A stretch of DNA of 64,000 bases from Streptomyces sp. NBC_01428 (GTDB lineage Bacteria; Actinomycetota; Actinomycetes; Streptomycetales; Streptomycetaceae): the NCBI RefSeq assembly GCF_036231965.1, contig NZ_CP109499.1:806001-870000 (forward strand), written 5' to 3'. Below the pieces are notes generated by a model. The model saw only the letters and a list, made by a program, of their open reading frames with translations, ran no database searches and had not been told where the DNA came from. Below, piece by piece: positions 51,792-59,798 of this stretch. The first letter of the stretch is position 1, and each line of letters begins with the position of its first letter. The translations under genes and the position numbers were made by a program.

Positions 51792-52943
51792 ATGAGCGGA
51801 TGGTTGCGGAACACCGAGGTCCTGGTCGAACAGGCCGCCCTGTACCGGGAACTCGCCGAGCGCGGTGAGTTGCTGGAGCTGTCCCGCGCGGTGATGCGGG
51901 CCGCCTGCGCCAACGGCTCGATGACGGGAGTCGGTGTCGCGAACATGGACCTTCTCCGCGCGCTTCCCGACGGCGACCGGACGGAGCTGGCCGCGCTGTG
52001 GGCCGAGTGGCACGCGCGTGTGGAGGACGACTGGACAGCCGGGGAGTTCCGGCGGGATGTCGACTACCTCCGCACCGAGCTGCTCATGGCGGCCTCCGGC
52101 GTGGCCCGCGGCCTGGACGGTGACCCGCTGGCCGCCGAACGCGGCGCACAACTGGCCCTGCTGGGCGACCAGTACGTGGTCTGGTCGCACCACCGGATCT
52201 GGGAGCTGGTCGACGCGGAGCTGACGGCCGGACGCGTCCCCGGCCCGGCGGTACTGGCCGCCTTTCGTCGCACCGCCGCGGCAGCGACGCTGCCCGGATT
52301 CCGGCGCACCCAGGTGTCGGCGAACGCCGCCGAACCCGGCATGCGCAGCGTCATGGAGCGCTGGCCCGGCCCGGTGCTCAACTCCGGAGAACCGTGGGCC
52401 GATCAGGCGCTCAAGGAGACTGCCGTGGGCGGTGAACCGTGGCTTCGGCTGCTGGCCCACGCCGCTCCGGCGACCGCGAGCGCGCCGTCGGCGGCCTGGA
52501 GACGGACCGCGGCAGCCCTGATCGAGGAGGTCGGCTGCGACGCGGTGCGGGCGGCTGTGCCACGGTGGTTCGCGGCGGCCACCCTTCCGCGTACGGTCCC
52601 GCTGGTCGGCCATCCGCATCTGCCGTTCGACGTGAACACCCGTTTCGACACCTACAACTCCCATGTGCTGCGCGGGCTGGCCTGGACGCTCGCCCTGCTC
52701 CCCACCGGGCCGGACATCATCGGCGCCCTCGTCGGTCTCGTCGAGACCTCGCTCGACGAGCGGTCCGGCGACGGCCCCCGTGCCCCGCACGTGGCGGAAG
52801 CGGGGATCGTCGCTCTGGCACTGACTGGGGACGGCGTGGCGCGGGCCGAACTGGAGACACTGCGCGGATGGGTCTCGCACAAGGGCACCGTGCTGCGCAT
52901 CGGCAAGGCCCTCGGAGGGGCGTGGACAGGGGCCAGTCGCTGA
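51792..52943 (+). CDS. large alpha-helical hypothetical protein
   Basis: 383 residues, soluble and almost wholly helical, rich in Ala, Leu and Trp. Landmarks are A-R-V-E-D-D-W-T-A-G-E-F-R-R-D-V-D-Y-L-R-T-E-L-L, P-G-F-R-R-T-Q-V-S-A-N, C-D-A-V-R-A-A-V-P-R-W-F and P-F-D-V-N-T-R-F-D-T-Y-N-S-H-V-L-R-G-L-A-W. The repeating helices could be HEAT/ARM-like scaffolding. I do not recognise the family and see no catalytic signature. The start is fixed by the TACGCT box. It converges on a SpoIIE-type phosphatase gene. Confidence 0.75.
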   Translation: MSGWLRNTEVLVEQAALYRELAERGELLELSRAVMRAACANGSMTGVGVANMDLLRALPDGDRTELAALWAEWHARVEDDWTAGEFRRDVDYLRTELLMAASGVARGLDGDPLAAERGAQLALLGDQYVVWSHHRIWELVDAELTAGRVPGPAVLAAFRRTAAAATLPGFRRTQVSANAAEPGMRSVMERWPGPVLNSGEPWADQALKETAVGGEPWLRLLAHAAPATASAPSAAWRRTAAALIEEVGCDAVRAAVPRWFAAATLPRTVPLVGHPHLPFDVNTRFDTYNSHVLRGLAWTLALLPTGPDIIGALVGLVETSLDERSGDGPRAPHVAEAGIVALALTGDGVARAELETLRGWVSHKGTVLRIGKALGGAWTGASR

Positions 52944-53048
52944 CACACCTCCGACGACGGCGCCGTTCCGGGGAGGCACGGCAGCGGGGGTCCCGACCGA
53001 CCGCGTCGGGCCGGCCGGGTGGGTGGCGACATCGTGGACGGGAAGGGC

Positions 53049-55148
53049 TCAGTCGTCGTCCGACAGGGCGAGTTCGGCCCAGATCGTCTTTCCGCGCGGT
53101 TCCGGCCGGGTCCCCCAACGTCGGCTGACCTGCCAGGTGAGGTAGAGGCCCCGGCCGCCCTCGTCGGCGTCCTCGGCGTAGCGGAGGTGCGGCGCCGTGC
53201 TGCTGTCGTCGGTCACCTCGCAGACGAGGACGGGCCCGTCGAGGATGAGGCGCAGTCCGATGTCGCCGTCCGCGTACCGGATGGCGTTGGTGACCAGTTC
53301 GCTGACGACCAGGCTGGCGGTGAACGCGTGCTGCTCGAGACCCCACGCGGCCAGTGCCTCTTCCACCGCGTCACGTGCCTCGCCCGCGCTCTCTGGACGG
53401 TGGGCGAGGGTCCACGAGCGGACCTGGTCGGGCCCGAGGACACGGGTGCGGGCCAGGAGCAGGACGGCGTCGTCGCTCTCCGCCTTGTGCGGCGTCAGGC
53501 TGTAGAGCACCTCGTCGCACATCTCCTGCAGGGGCCGGTCGGTGGGCAGCAGGACGTCGGCGACGGACGCCAGCTGCTCCTGCGCGTCGTCCGACACGGA
53601 CCGGAGCATCGCGGTGTTGGACAGCAGCAGGACCGAGCCCTCCGCGAGCTCGAACTCGGCTGTTCCGTACTTCGGCATGCCACGGCCGAGCGACGGCCCC
53701 ACCGGCACCGTGGCGTACTCGACGCGGCCGTCGGGGAAGGCGACCACGGGCGGCGGATGCCCGGCACTGGCGACGGCGCAGCGGCGTGTGACGGGGCTGT
53801 AGACGAGGTACAGACACGTGGTGTGCTCGTCGGACGGGTCGTGTTCGGTGGGGTCCGTGTGGTCGGGCCGTTCTCCGCGCAGCCGGGTCACCAGGGCGTG
53901 CAGGCGGTGCAGGACCTCGTCCGGTGGCAGGTCGAGGACGGCGAGCGCTCCGATCGCGGCCCGGACCTCGCCCATGGTCGCGGCGGCCTGCAGACCCTGG
54001 CCGGCCGTGTCGCCGGTGACCAGGGCGACCCGTGCTCCGGACAGCGGGATGACGTCGAACCAGTCGCCGCCCGCGCCGAGCGGGAAGTAGCTGGACGCCG
54101 TCTCCACGGCGGTGTGCCCCACCACCTGCGGCGGACGCAGGCTGAGTTGCAGGATGCGGGCGGCCGAGCGTTCCCGTGTGTAGAGACGGGCGTTGTCGAG
54201 GCACAGGGCGGCGCGGTCGGCGAGTTCGGAGGCGAGGGCGAGGTCGTCCTCGTCGAAGGCTCCGGGGGTGCGGTCCCGGTAGCAGTGCGCCACGCCCAGT
54301 ACGGCGCCACGGGCGGCCAACGGCAGGACGAGCAGGGAGTGGGCCCCCGCTTCGAGCATGCGCCGTCCCCGCACCGCCTCGTGGTTCGGCCAGCCGGTGC
54401 CCGAGGTCAGCTCGGCGACGAGGCGGGGCTGCAGGTCGGACAGACTCTGCGAGAAAGGGGTACCGAACATCAGGCCGATCGCCTCACCGATGGCGGGAAG
54501 CCTCTCGGCGGGTTCGGGAACGGAAGCGCTCACGCCCGTGCACCGCAACGCACCGTGCTCGAACGCGGCACCCGGCGCGGAGACCTCGCCGCGCAGGACC
54601 GAGTCCAGGACCTCGACGGCCACCACGTCCGCCAGGGCGGGCACCATCGCGTCGGCGAACTCCTGTGCCGTGCGGAAGATGTCGAGCGTCGTGCCGATGT
54701 GTCCGCTCGCCCGCTCCAGCAGCTCCAGCCGTGCCGTCGCCCGGTGCTGGTCGGTGACGTCGACGATCGCCGCCATCACCCCGAGCACGGTGCCGGCGGG
54801 GTCCTCCAGCCGGAAGGTGGAGATGGACAGGACGGTCTCGGGCGACCCCGGGGTGAGATGGCCCCGCGCCTCGACGTCGAGCACCGCCACACCGTTGCTC
54901 AGGACGTCCCGCAGCATCGTCTCGAAGGCTCCGGAGTAGAAGTCTCCCGCCCAGTCCCGCGGGTGACGGCCCACGGCGTCGTCGAGGGGGAAGGCCCGGA
55001 TGTGCCGGGCCGCCCTGTTGAACCGCACCAGACACAGGTCCGGGTCCAGGACGTGGAGGCCGATGGGGGACTCGGTGAACAGCGTCCCCAGCACGGCCAG
55101 CTCGAGTTGTGTCTTCGGCCCGTCGTGCCCGCCCAGCGATGGATCCAT
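53049..55148 (-). CDS. PAS-GAF-SpoIIE phosphatase with C-terminal HATPase domain
   Basis: About 699 residues: one PAS (about 12-135), GAF (about 150-320), PP2C/SpoIIE (about 335-565) and HATPase (about 570-695). Metal motifs are G-A-G-G-D-W-F-D-V-I-P and V-T-G-D-T-A-G-Q-G; the C-terminal phosphatase acid is in E-S-D-D-A-V-L-L. The HATPase has S-E-L-V-T-N-A-I-R-Y-A-D and D-E-G-G-R-G-L-Y-L. The third such gene within 10 kb, it resembles the one at 45 kb but lacks a PAS. An ATG 54 bases upstream (55202) is an alternative start; neither has a strong ribosome site. Confidence 0.87.
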   Translation of the reverse strand: MDPSLGGHDGPKTQLELAVLGTLFTESPIGLHVLDPDLCLVRFNRAARHIRAFPLDDAVGRHPRDWAGDFYSGAFETMLRDVLSNGVAVLDVEARGHLTPGSPETVLSISTFRLEDPAGTVLGVMAAIVDVTDQHRATARLELLERASGHIGTTLDIFRTAQEFADAMVPALADVVAVEVLDSVLRGEVSAPGAAFEHGALRCTGVSASVPEPAERLPAIGEAIGLMFGTPFSQSLSDLQPRLVAELTSGTGWPNHEAVRGRRMLEAGAHSLLVLPLAARGAVLGVAHCYRDRTPGAFDEDDLALASELADRAALCLDNARLYTRERSAARILQLSLRPPQVVGHTAVETASSYFPLGAGGDWFDVIPLSGARVALVTGDTAGQGLQAAATMGEVRAAIGALAVLDLPPDEVLHRLHALVTRLRGERPDHTDPTEHDPSDEHTTCLYLVYSPVTRRCAVASAGHPPPVVAFPDGRVEYATVPVGPSLGRGMPKYGTAEFELAEGSVLLLSNTAMLRSVSDDAQEQLASVADVLLPTDRPLQEMCDEVLYSLTPHKAESDDAVLLLARTRVLGPDQVRSWTLAHRPESAGEARDAVEEALAAWGLEQHAFTASLVVSELVTNAIRYADGDIGLRLILDGPVLVCEVTDDSSTAPHLRYAEDADEGGRGLYLTWQVSRRWGTRPEPRGKTIWAELALSDDD

Positions 55149-55395
55149 GGGTGTTCCGTAGACCGTTGCCCACGGAAACAATCCGGCCGGCCCGAGATCC
55201 ATCCCATCCGCTCAACGGCGGCGCGCGACCGGAGTAGTGGCGCGGACCGAGGAGCGCGCGCCGACCGGACCGCGTGTCGGACGACCGATGCCCGGCGGCC
55301 CTGGGGACTCCGTGGGATGTCGCAGGAGGCACGAATTGGTTGCGGCCTTCACGTCCGGCCTTGGGTACGGCCTTGGGCGGGCAGCATGACGATCC

Positions 55396-56739
55396 ATGAG
55401 CAGAAGCACGGAACGGGACCGGTACGTCGACTTCCTGCGGGCGTGGGCGATCGTCCTGGTGGTGCTCGGGCACTGGGTCATCACCGCGCTCGTCCGGTCG
55501 TCCGACGGCGGGATCACCGCTCCGGAGCTGCTCGCCACCCTGCCCTGGACCCAGTGGCTGACGCTGGGGTTCCAGATCATGCCGCTGTTCTTCCTGGCCG
55601 GGGGCCACGCGGCGGGCGGCTCCTGGGCGCGGGCGCGCCTGGCGGGCGGGACCGCCGCGGGATGGGTGGGCGGCCGGGCGCTGCGGCTGCTGATTCCGGC
55701 AGGGGCGTACAGCGTGCTGGTGCTCTGCTCGGTCGGGATCTGCTCGGCGGTGGGCGTGGACGCCGACACCCTCGCGCTCGTCGGCTGGGCGATGGCCATG
55801 CAGTTCTGGTTCCTGCCCGTCTATCTCGTGCTCAGTGCGTCGACCCCCGCCCTGCACTTCCTGCACCGGCGTTGGGGGCTGCGCGTCCCCACCGCCATGG
55901 CGGCGGTCGCACTGGCCGCGGACGTGTTCGTGGTCACGGCCCACACCCCGTACGTGGGACTGCTCAACTACGTTCTGGTGTGGGGCGTCGCCTATCAGCT
56001 CGGATTCTGCTGGCAGGACGGCCTGTTGACGGGTCGTCGGCTCTTGGCGCCGGCCATGGCCGGGTGTGGCGCGCTGGCCTTCAGTGTGCTGATCGTGTTC
56101 GGGCCGTTCCCGGTGAGCCTCATCCTGGTGACGGGCCAGGACCCCAGCAACATCAACCCTCCCTCGGCGGCGATGCTGGCCTGGGTGGTGGCCCAGACCG
56201 GCCTGTGCCTGGTCGCCGCCCCGGCGCTGCGGCGACTGCTGGCCCGCGAGCGGGTGTGGCGCGTCGTGGGTCCCGTCGGCGGCGCCAGTATGACCCTGTA
56301 CTTGTGGCACATGCTGCCGGTGCTGGTGGTGGCCGCCGCCTTCTATCTCACCGGTCTCGCACCCGAGCCCGCTCTCGGCTCGGCGGCCTGGTGGGCGCTG
56401 CGGGTGCCGTGGCTGCTGGTGCTCGGCGCGGTGCTTGCCGGTGTGGTGGTGGCGCTGCGTCCGCTGGAGCGCGGGCTGACCCTGCTCCACGAGCGGACCC
56501 GCCCGAGCGCCGCGCCCGACCGCCCCTGGCTCCTGTGGCCGGGCCTGGCGGTGACCGTGCTCGCGCTGTCCCGGTTCGCCGTGCGGGGCTTCGCCCCCGA
56601 CGGCCGCTTCCCGGTCCTGCCCGCGCTGGGTCTTCTCGTGGGCACCGCCCTGGTGATGGCGACCGGGTGGCAGTCACGAGCTACCCCGGCCCCCGAGGAC
56701 CCCAAGGACTCCAGGGACCGCCTGGAGGAGGCGGCCTGA
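55396..56739 (+). CDS. acyltransferase-3 family membrane protein
   Basis: 447 residues with ten or more membrane segments. The opening D-R-Y-V-D-F-L-R-A-W-A-I-V-L-V-V-L-G-H-W carries the R and H characteristic of acyltransferase-3 (OafA/NodX-like) proteins, with F-F-L-A-G-G-H-A-A-G-G-S as the second conserved stretch. These enzymes move acyl groups to sugars, lipids or natural products across the membrane. The SGNH domain found in some members is absent. It is stand-alone, and its acceptor is unknown. Confidence 0.88.
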   Translation: MSRSTERDRYVDFLRAWAIVLVVLGHWVITALVRSSDGGITAPELLATLPWTQWLTLGFQIMPLFFLAGGHAAGGSWARARLAGGTAAGWVGGRALRLLIPAGAYSVLVLCSVGICSAVGVDADTLALVGWAMAMQFWFLPVYLVLSASTPALHFLHRRWGLRVPTAMAAVALAADVFVVTAHTPYVGLLNYVLVWGVAYQLGFCWQDGLLTGRRLLAPAMAGCGALAFSVLIVFGPFPVSLILVTGQDPSNINPPSAAMLAWVVAQTGLCLVAAPALRRLLARERVWRVVGPVGGASMTLYLWHMLPVLVVAAAFYLTGLAPEPALGSAAWWALRVPWLLVLGAVLAGVVVALRPLERGLTLLHERTRPSAAPDRPWLLWPGLAVTVLALSRFAVRGFAPDGRFPVLPALGLLVGTALVMATGWQSRATPAPEDPKDSRDRLEEAA

Positions 56740-56814
56740 CGCCCGAACGGGCGTGCCTCTACGCCACGTTGCGCCTCCGACTGGACTGCTGACGCCCAAC
56801 GGGACCCAGGGGAA

Positions 56815-56848
56815 GGGGAGTCACCGCCGCCGACCGCGGTGACTCCCC
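56815..56848. terminator. bidirectional hairpin between convergent genes
   Basis: Perfect 13-base arms GGGGAGTCACCGC and GCGGTGACTCCCC enclose an eight-base loop, between the acyltransferase and the GH64 gene. Confidence 0.75.
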
Positions 56849-56874
56849 GACGTACCGCCCCCGGAGCGCGGTTC

Positions 56875-58074
56875 CTAGAACGCCGTCAGCGTCAGGCGGA
56901 TCGCCGTGGGGGCGGTGTCCTGGATGTAGGAGGCGAAGTCGGCCACGTCGTCGAAGGCGAAGCCGTAGGCCTTGCCGTCCTCGGTCGCCGCGTGGACGGC
57001 CTTCGCGTAGTGGTTGGTGAGGTCGGTCCGGTAGAAGTCGGCAGCGGAGGTGGTCGGTTGGGCCGGGTTGCTGAGCAGGGTCGAGCGGTTGAAGCCCGCA
57101 CCGAGCACCGCGGCCACCGGGCCCGTGGTTCCGTCGTTGGGAGCGGCGAGGTTGCCGTCGCAGAACAGGACGTCACGGGTGGAGGGCTTGCTGAAAGAGA
57201 CGGCGGCGGGCCCGTCGAAGGTGAACTTGTCGGCGCGTACCCGTCCGGTGAACGCGCCCGCGTTGGTGGTGACGGTCAGGTCCTTGCCGGTGTAGGTGCT
57301 CCACACCTCGTCGATGTACGGGGCGAAGTAGTCCTTCGCGAACAGACCGGCGTCGAGACCATGGCCGGGGGCGATGATGCGGACGTCATCCACGACCAGC
57401 GGGGCGAAGTCCTCGATGCCCTTCACCGCGGCGAAGGCGGCCGCACGTCCGCCGTCGCGGACCGTGCCGGTGGTCTGCTCCTTGTCCCCGTTCAGGCGGA
57501 TGCTCATGGGCACACTGAACATGTCGACCATGGTCGTGTTGCAGAACATGCCCGCGGAGTTGTAGGTGAACTCGGCGCAGTCGTGCAGCACCGCGTAGTT
57601 GGGGTCCGAGGTGACCCAGCCGGCGGGGTACTGGAGCGCCGCGTTGCCGTCGCCGTCCGCGACGGCCTTGAACTTCAGCTTTTCTCCGAGCGACACGTAG
57701 ATGCGGCCGGACATGTGCGGGAGGCTGAGCTGCGTCTCCCCGGTGCCGGACAGTGTGAGCGCGTAGTCCGTGAACCCGTCGGCGCCGTTGTCCGCGAGGG
57801 ATATCGGCGCGAGGGTGCCGTCCTGGGTGACGCGGACCTGCCGGCCGTCCTGGTTGCCGACGACGTAGACGTGCACGGACGCGTTGTCGAAGGAGCCGCT
57901 GTTGTTGACGATCGTCAGCGGCAGCGATCCCGCGGCGGCCTTGGTGGAGGCGTCCGTCGTGTCGGCCAGGGCGTACGGCGCGACGGCCGCGATCGCGGGG
58001 ACGGCCACGGCGGCGCCGCCGAGGGCGAAGAGCATCTTGCGGCGGGAGAGATCACGCTGGTGACGAGGCGTCAT
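56875..58074 (-). CDS. Tat-exported GH64 beta-1,3-glucanase
   Basis: 399 residues. A twin-arginine signal S-R-R-K-M-L-F (10-16) with a hydrophobic stretch and cleavage near A-L-A-D is followed by a GH64 laminaripentaose-producing glucanase domain (about 50-399). L-P-H-M-S-G-R-I-Y-V-S is typical. The probable catalytic pair is E168 (C-A-E-F-T-Y-N) and D184 (T-M-V-D-M-F), 16 residues apart as E154/D170 in the Streptomyces matensis enzyme. No C-terminal binding module is present. AAGGAG precedes the ATG. A LacI-type palindrome lies about 150 bases upstream, so it is probably glucan- or sugar-induced. Confidence 0.87.
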   Translation of the reverse strand: MTPRHQRDLSRRKMLFALGGAAVAVPAIAAVAPYALADTTDASTKAAAGSLPLTIVNNSGSFDNASVHVYVVGNQDGRQVRVTQDGTLAPISLADNGADGFTDYALTLSGTGETQLSLPHMSGRIYVSLGEKLKFKAVADGDGNAALQYPAGWVTSDPNYAVLHDCAEFTYNSAGMFCNTTMVDMFSVPMSIRLNGDKEQTTGTVRDGGRAAAFAAVKGIEDFAPLVVDDVRIIAPGHGLDAGLFAKDYFAPYIDEVWSTYTGKDLTVTTNAGAFTGRVRADKFTFDGPAAVSFSKPSTRDVLFCDGNLAAPNDGTTGPVAAVLGAGFNRSTLLSNPAQPTTSAADFYRTDLTNHYAKAVHAATEDGKAYGFAFDDVADFASYIQDTAPTAIRLTLTAF

Positions 58075-58224
58075 GTCTGTGGTGCTCCTTGGTGCTTGTG
58101 CCTGTGGCGAGGCTGTGGGGGGTGACCCTGCGGAGAGGCGCGCCGACGCGACGCACCCCGTCGGGGGCCCTTTCGGTTGTCCGGCACGGTCGACGTCCGC
58201 GCGTGGATGATCCGAGCAAACCCC

Positions 58225-58238
58225 TGAGAGCGCTCTCA
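58225..58238. promoter_or_regulatory. LacI-family palindrome TGAGAGCGCTCTCA
   Basis: A perfect 14-base palindrome that differs from the CebR operator TGGGAGCGCTCCCA at two symmetric positions. It is 151 bases upstream of the GH64 start, with no other gene between. LacI-family repressors of glucan and cello-oligosaccharide genes in Streptomyces use such sites. Confidence 0.75.
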
Positions 58239-58305
58239 CAACGGCGCGGCCGTCACCGATGGGCCCCGATGCTACGCATGACTCACGGAGAGGCCAACCA
58301 CTTGG

Positions 58306-58323
58306 AGGGATCACCAAATCCCT
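58306..58323. repeat. small inverted repeat AGGGAT-N6-ATCCCT
   Basis: Perfect six-base arms with a six-base spacer lie between the LacI-type palindrome and the CTTAA repeats. It could be an operator or a weak terminator for the small gene upstream. The 415-base region 58075-58489 holds no supported gene. Confidence 0.35.
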
Positions 58324-58366
58324 CTGCACTGGGCTTACTTGAGGACCAGCTCGTCATCCTCGAACT

Positions 58367-58394
58367 CTTAAGGCGCGTTTAAGCCGTACTTAAG
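58367..58394. promoter_or_regulatory. three CTTAAG-like hexamers at exact 11-bp period
   Basis: CTTAAG (58367-58372), TTTAAG (58378-58383) and CTTAAG (58389-58394) begin 11 bases apart, so they face the same side of the helix. This is the geometry of SARP heptamer repeats and of PhoP 11-nt direct-repeat units. It is an AT-rich island in GC-rich DNA, 293 bases upstream of the GH64 start. Confidence 0.5.
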
Positions 58395-58489
58395 AAGGGG
58401 TGCTCCGCTTTCGGACTGCAATCCCGCCGCGGATGGGGGTGCGCCCGTACGGGCGCGGCGCATCACAGACCGGCTGGCTGCTCGCGGCG

Positions 58490-58708
58490 CTAGGAAGCGT
58501 CCCAGACGTCCGGGCCGCCGCCGCGCCACTCGATCAGGTCGGAGCCGACCACGTCGAGTTCGTCCCAGTTCTGCAGGCCCGCTTCCTGCAGGAACGCCGT
58601 CAGGTCGTGCAGTGAGTAGGCGGTACCGAGGACGGCGGTGTCGACCTGTACACGCCGACCTCCGCCCTCGGTGGGCGGGTACACGGTCACGGGCGTCGCG
58701 GATGCCAT
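58490..58708 (-). CDS. small hypothetical protein
   Basis: 72 residues: T-V-Y-P-P-T-E-G-G-G-R-R-V-Q-V-D at the N-terminus, then a helix A-Y-S-L-H-D-L-T-A-F-L-Q-E-A-G-L and a terminal D-L-I-E-W-R-G-G-G-P-D-V-W. The composition and the final W-R-G-G-G-x-x-x-W are typical of short Streptomyces hypothetical proteins. No strong ribosome site is seen. Function unknown. Confidence 0.6.
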   Translation of the reverse strand: MASATPVTVYPPTEGGGRRVQVDTAVLGTAYSLHDLTAFLQEAGLQNWDELDVVGSDLIEWRGGGPDVWDAS

Positions 58709-58934
58709 GGGGCCAGCATGGTCCAGGGCCGGTCCGCGCGCATCCGGGCCGTTCGGAGTCCTGCCGGGGCGCGAGACGGGCAGGGCGGAATCGGCCACCG
58801 GTCGGCACCCCTCACGAACGCGCCTCGTGACGACCGTCCGCTCAGGGCTGACGCGCGGTCATCGGGACCCCCGTGGACTCTGCGGACACCGTCTGTCGCC
58901 GTGCTCCCGCAGGGTCGGTCATCGAGCCGGCACG

Positions 58935-59798
58935 TCACCGGCTCTCGGCGACGGCGACACGGCCCGACCGCAGGGACGTCCGCCCTTGGGTCGGGATGCC
59001 GTGGGTGTGGGCGAGGTCGAGGAGGTTGTCGTCGGACACCACGCTCAGGCCGTACTCGTCGAGCAGCGTGGCCAGTTGCTCCGGTCGCCACAGCGAGCGC
59101 CACGGCTCGCCGGAGGTGATGGAACTGCCGAGGAAGCGGGTCAGGAGCCGGCCTGCGGCCGCTCTCGTCGACGGGCTCTGGTAGTTGACGACGAGTGCGC
59201 TGCCAGGGGCCGCCCGGGCGGCGAGGGCGGCCACGGTGGCGCGTACCTCGTCGCGTGTGAGGTACGGGACCACGCCCTCCCACAGCCATGTCGTCGGGGC
59301 CGACGGGTCGTGGCCGGCGCCGTCGAGGGCCGTCCCGAGGTCATCGAGCGCGAAATCGACCGGCGTGAAGCGCACGGAACGGGCCGCGGCCGCCTGTTCG
59401 GCGGGCAGGCGGTCCTGCTTGTCCTGCTGGGAGGCCGGATGGTCGACCTCCCAGACATCGGTCCGTGCGAGCTGGGACAGACGCCAGGCCCGTGTGTCCA
59501 GACCGGCGCCGAGGATCACGAGCTGGTCCCCCACGTGTGCGCGCAGCGCCTCGTCGATCGCCACCGTGCGGGGCACGACCACCTCGGCGCAGGCCCGCAC
59601 ACTCTCGTACGCGGTGCGTTCCCGCCAGCCCGTCGGCGGAGTGTCCGCGCGTACCTGCTCCACGGCGGTGCGTTCCTCGGCCCGCAGCAGCCGTACCGCC
59701 ACCGGATCCGCGAACCGAGCCGTCCCGGCTCTCCCGTCGGCCGCCGCCCGCCCCTGGCAGACGAGCACCGCCGTCCTGCTGGCCGCGCGCTCACTCAT
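58935..59798 (-). CDS. LCMT/PPM-family SAM-dependent methyltransferase
   Basis: 287 residues of the leucine-carboxyl-methyltransferase-like class I fold. Motif I is L-V-I-L-G-A-G-L-D-T-R-A-W-R-L, motif II V-W-E-V-D-H-P, and later D-F-A-L-D-D-L and W-L-W-E-G-V-V-P-Y-L-T. Actinobacteria have many such proteins, some in natural-product pathways, most unassigned. Its ATG overlaps the stop of the winged-helix gene by four bases with AAGGG upstream, so the two are co-translated. The methyl acceptor is unknown. Confidence 0.87.
   Translation of the reverse strand: MSERAASRTAVLVCQGRAAADGRAGTARFADPVAVRLLRAEERTAVEQVRADTPPTGWRERTAYESVRACAEVVVPRTVAIDEALRAHVGDQLVILGAGLDTRAWRLSQLARTDVWEVDHPASQQDKQDRLPAEQAAAARSVRFTPVDFALDDLGTALDGAGHDPSAPTTWLWEGVVPYLTRDEVRATVAALAARAAPGSALVVNYQSPSTRAAAGRLLTRFLGSSITSGEPWRSLWRPEQLATLLDEYGLSVVSDDNLLDLAHTHGIPTQGRTSLRSGRVAVAESR

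Noticed and set aside
53019..56792. 1257-codon open frame on the plus strand
   Set aside because: It runs antisense to the SpoIIE phosphatase and then out of frame through the acyltransferase. Both real genes have full motif sets; stop-poor GC-rich DNA explains the length.
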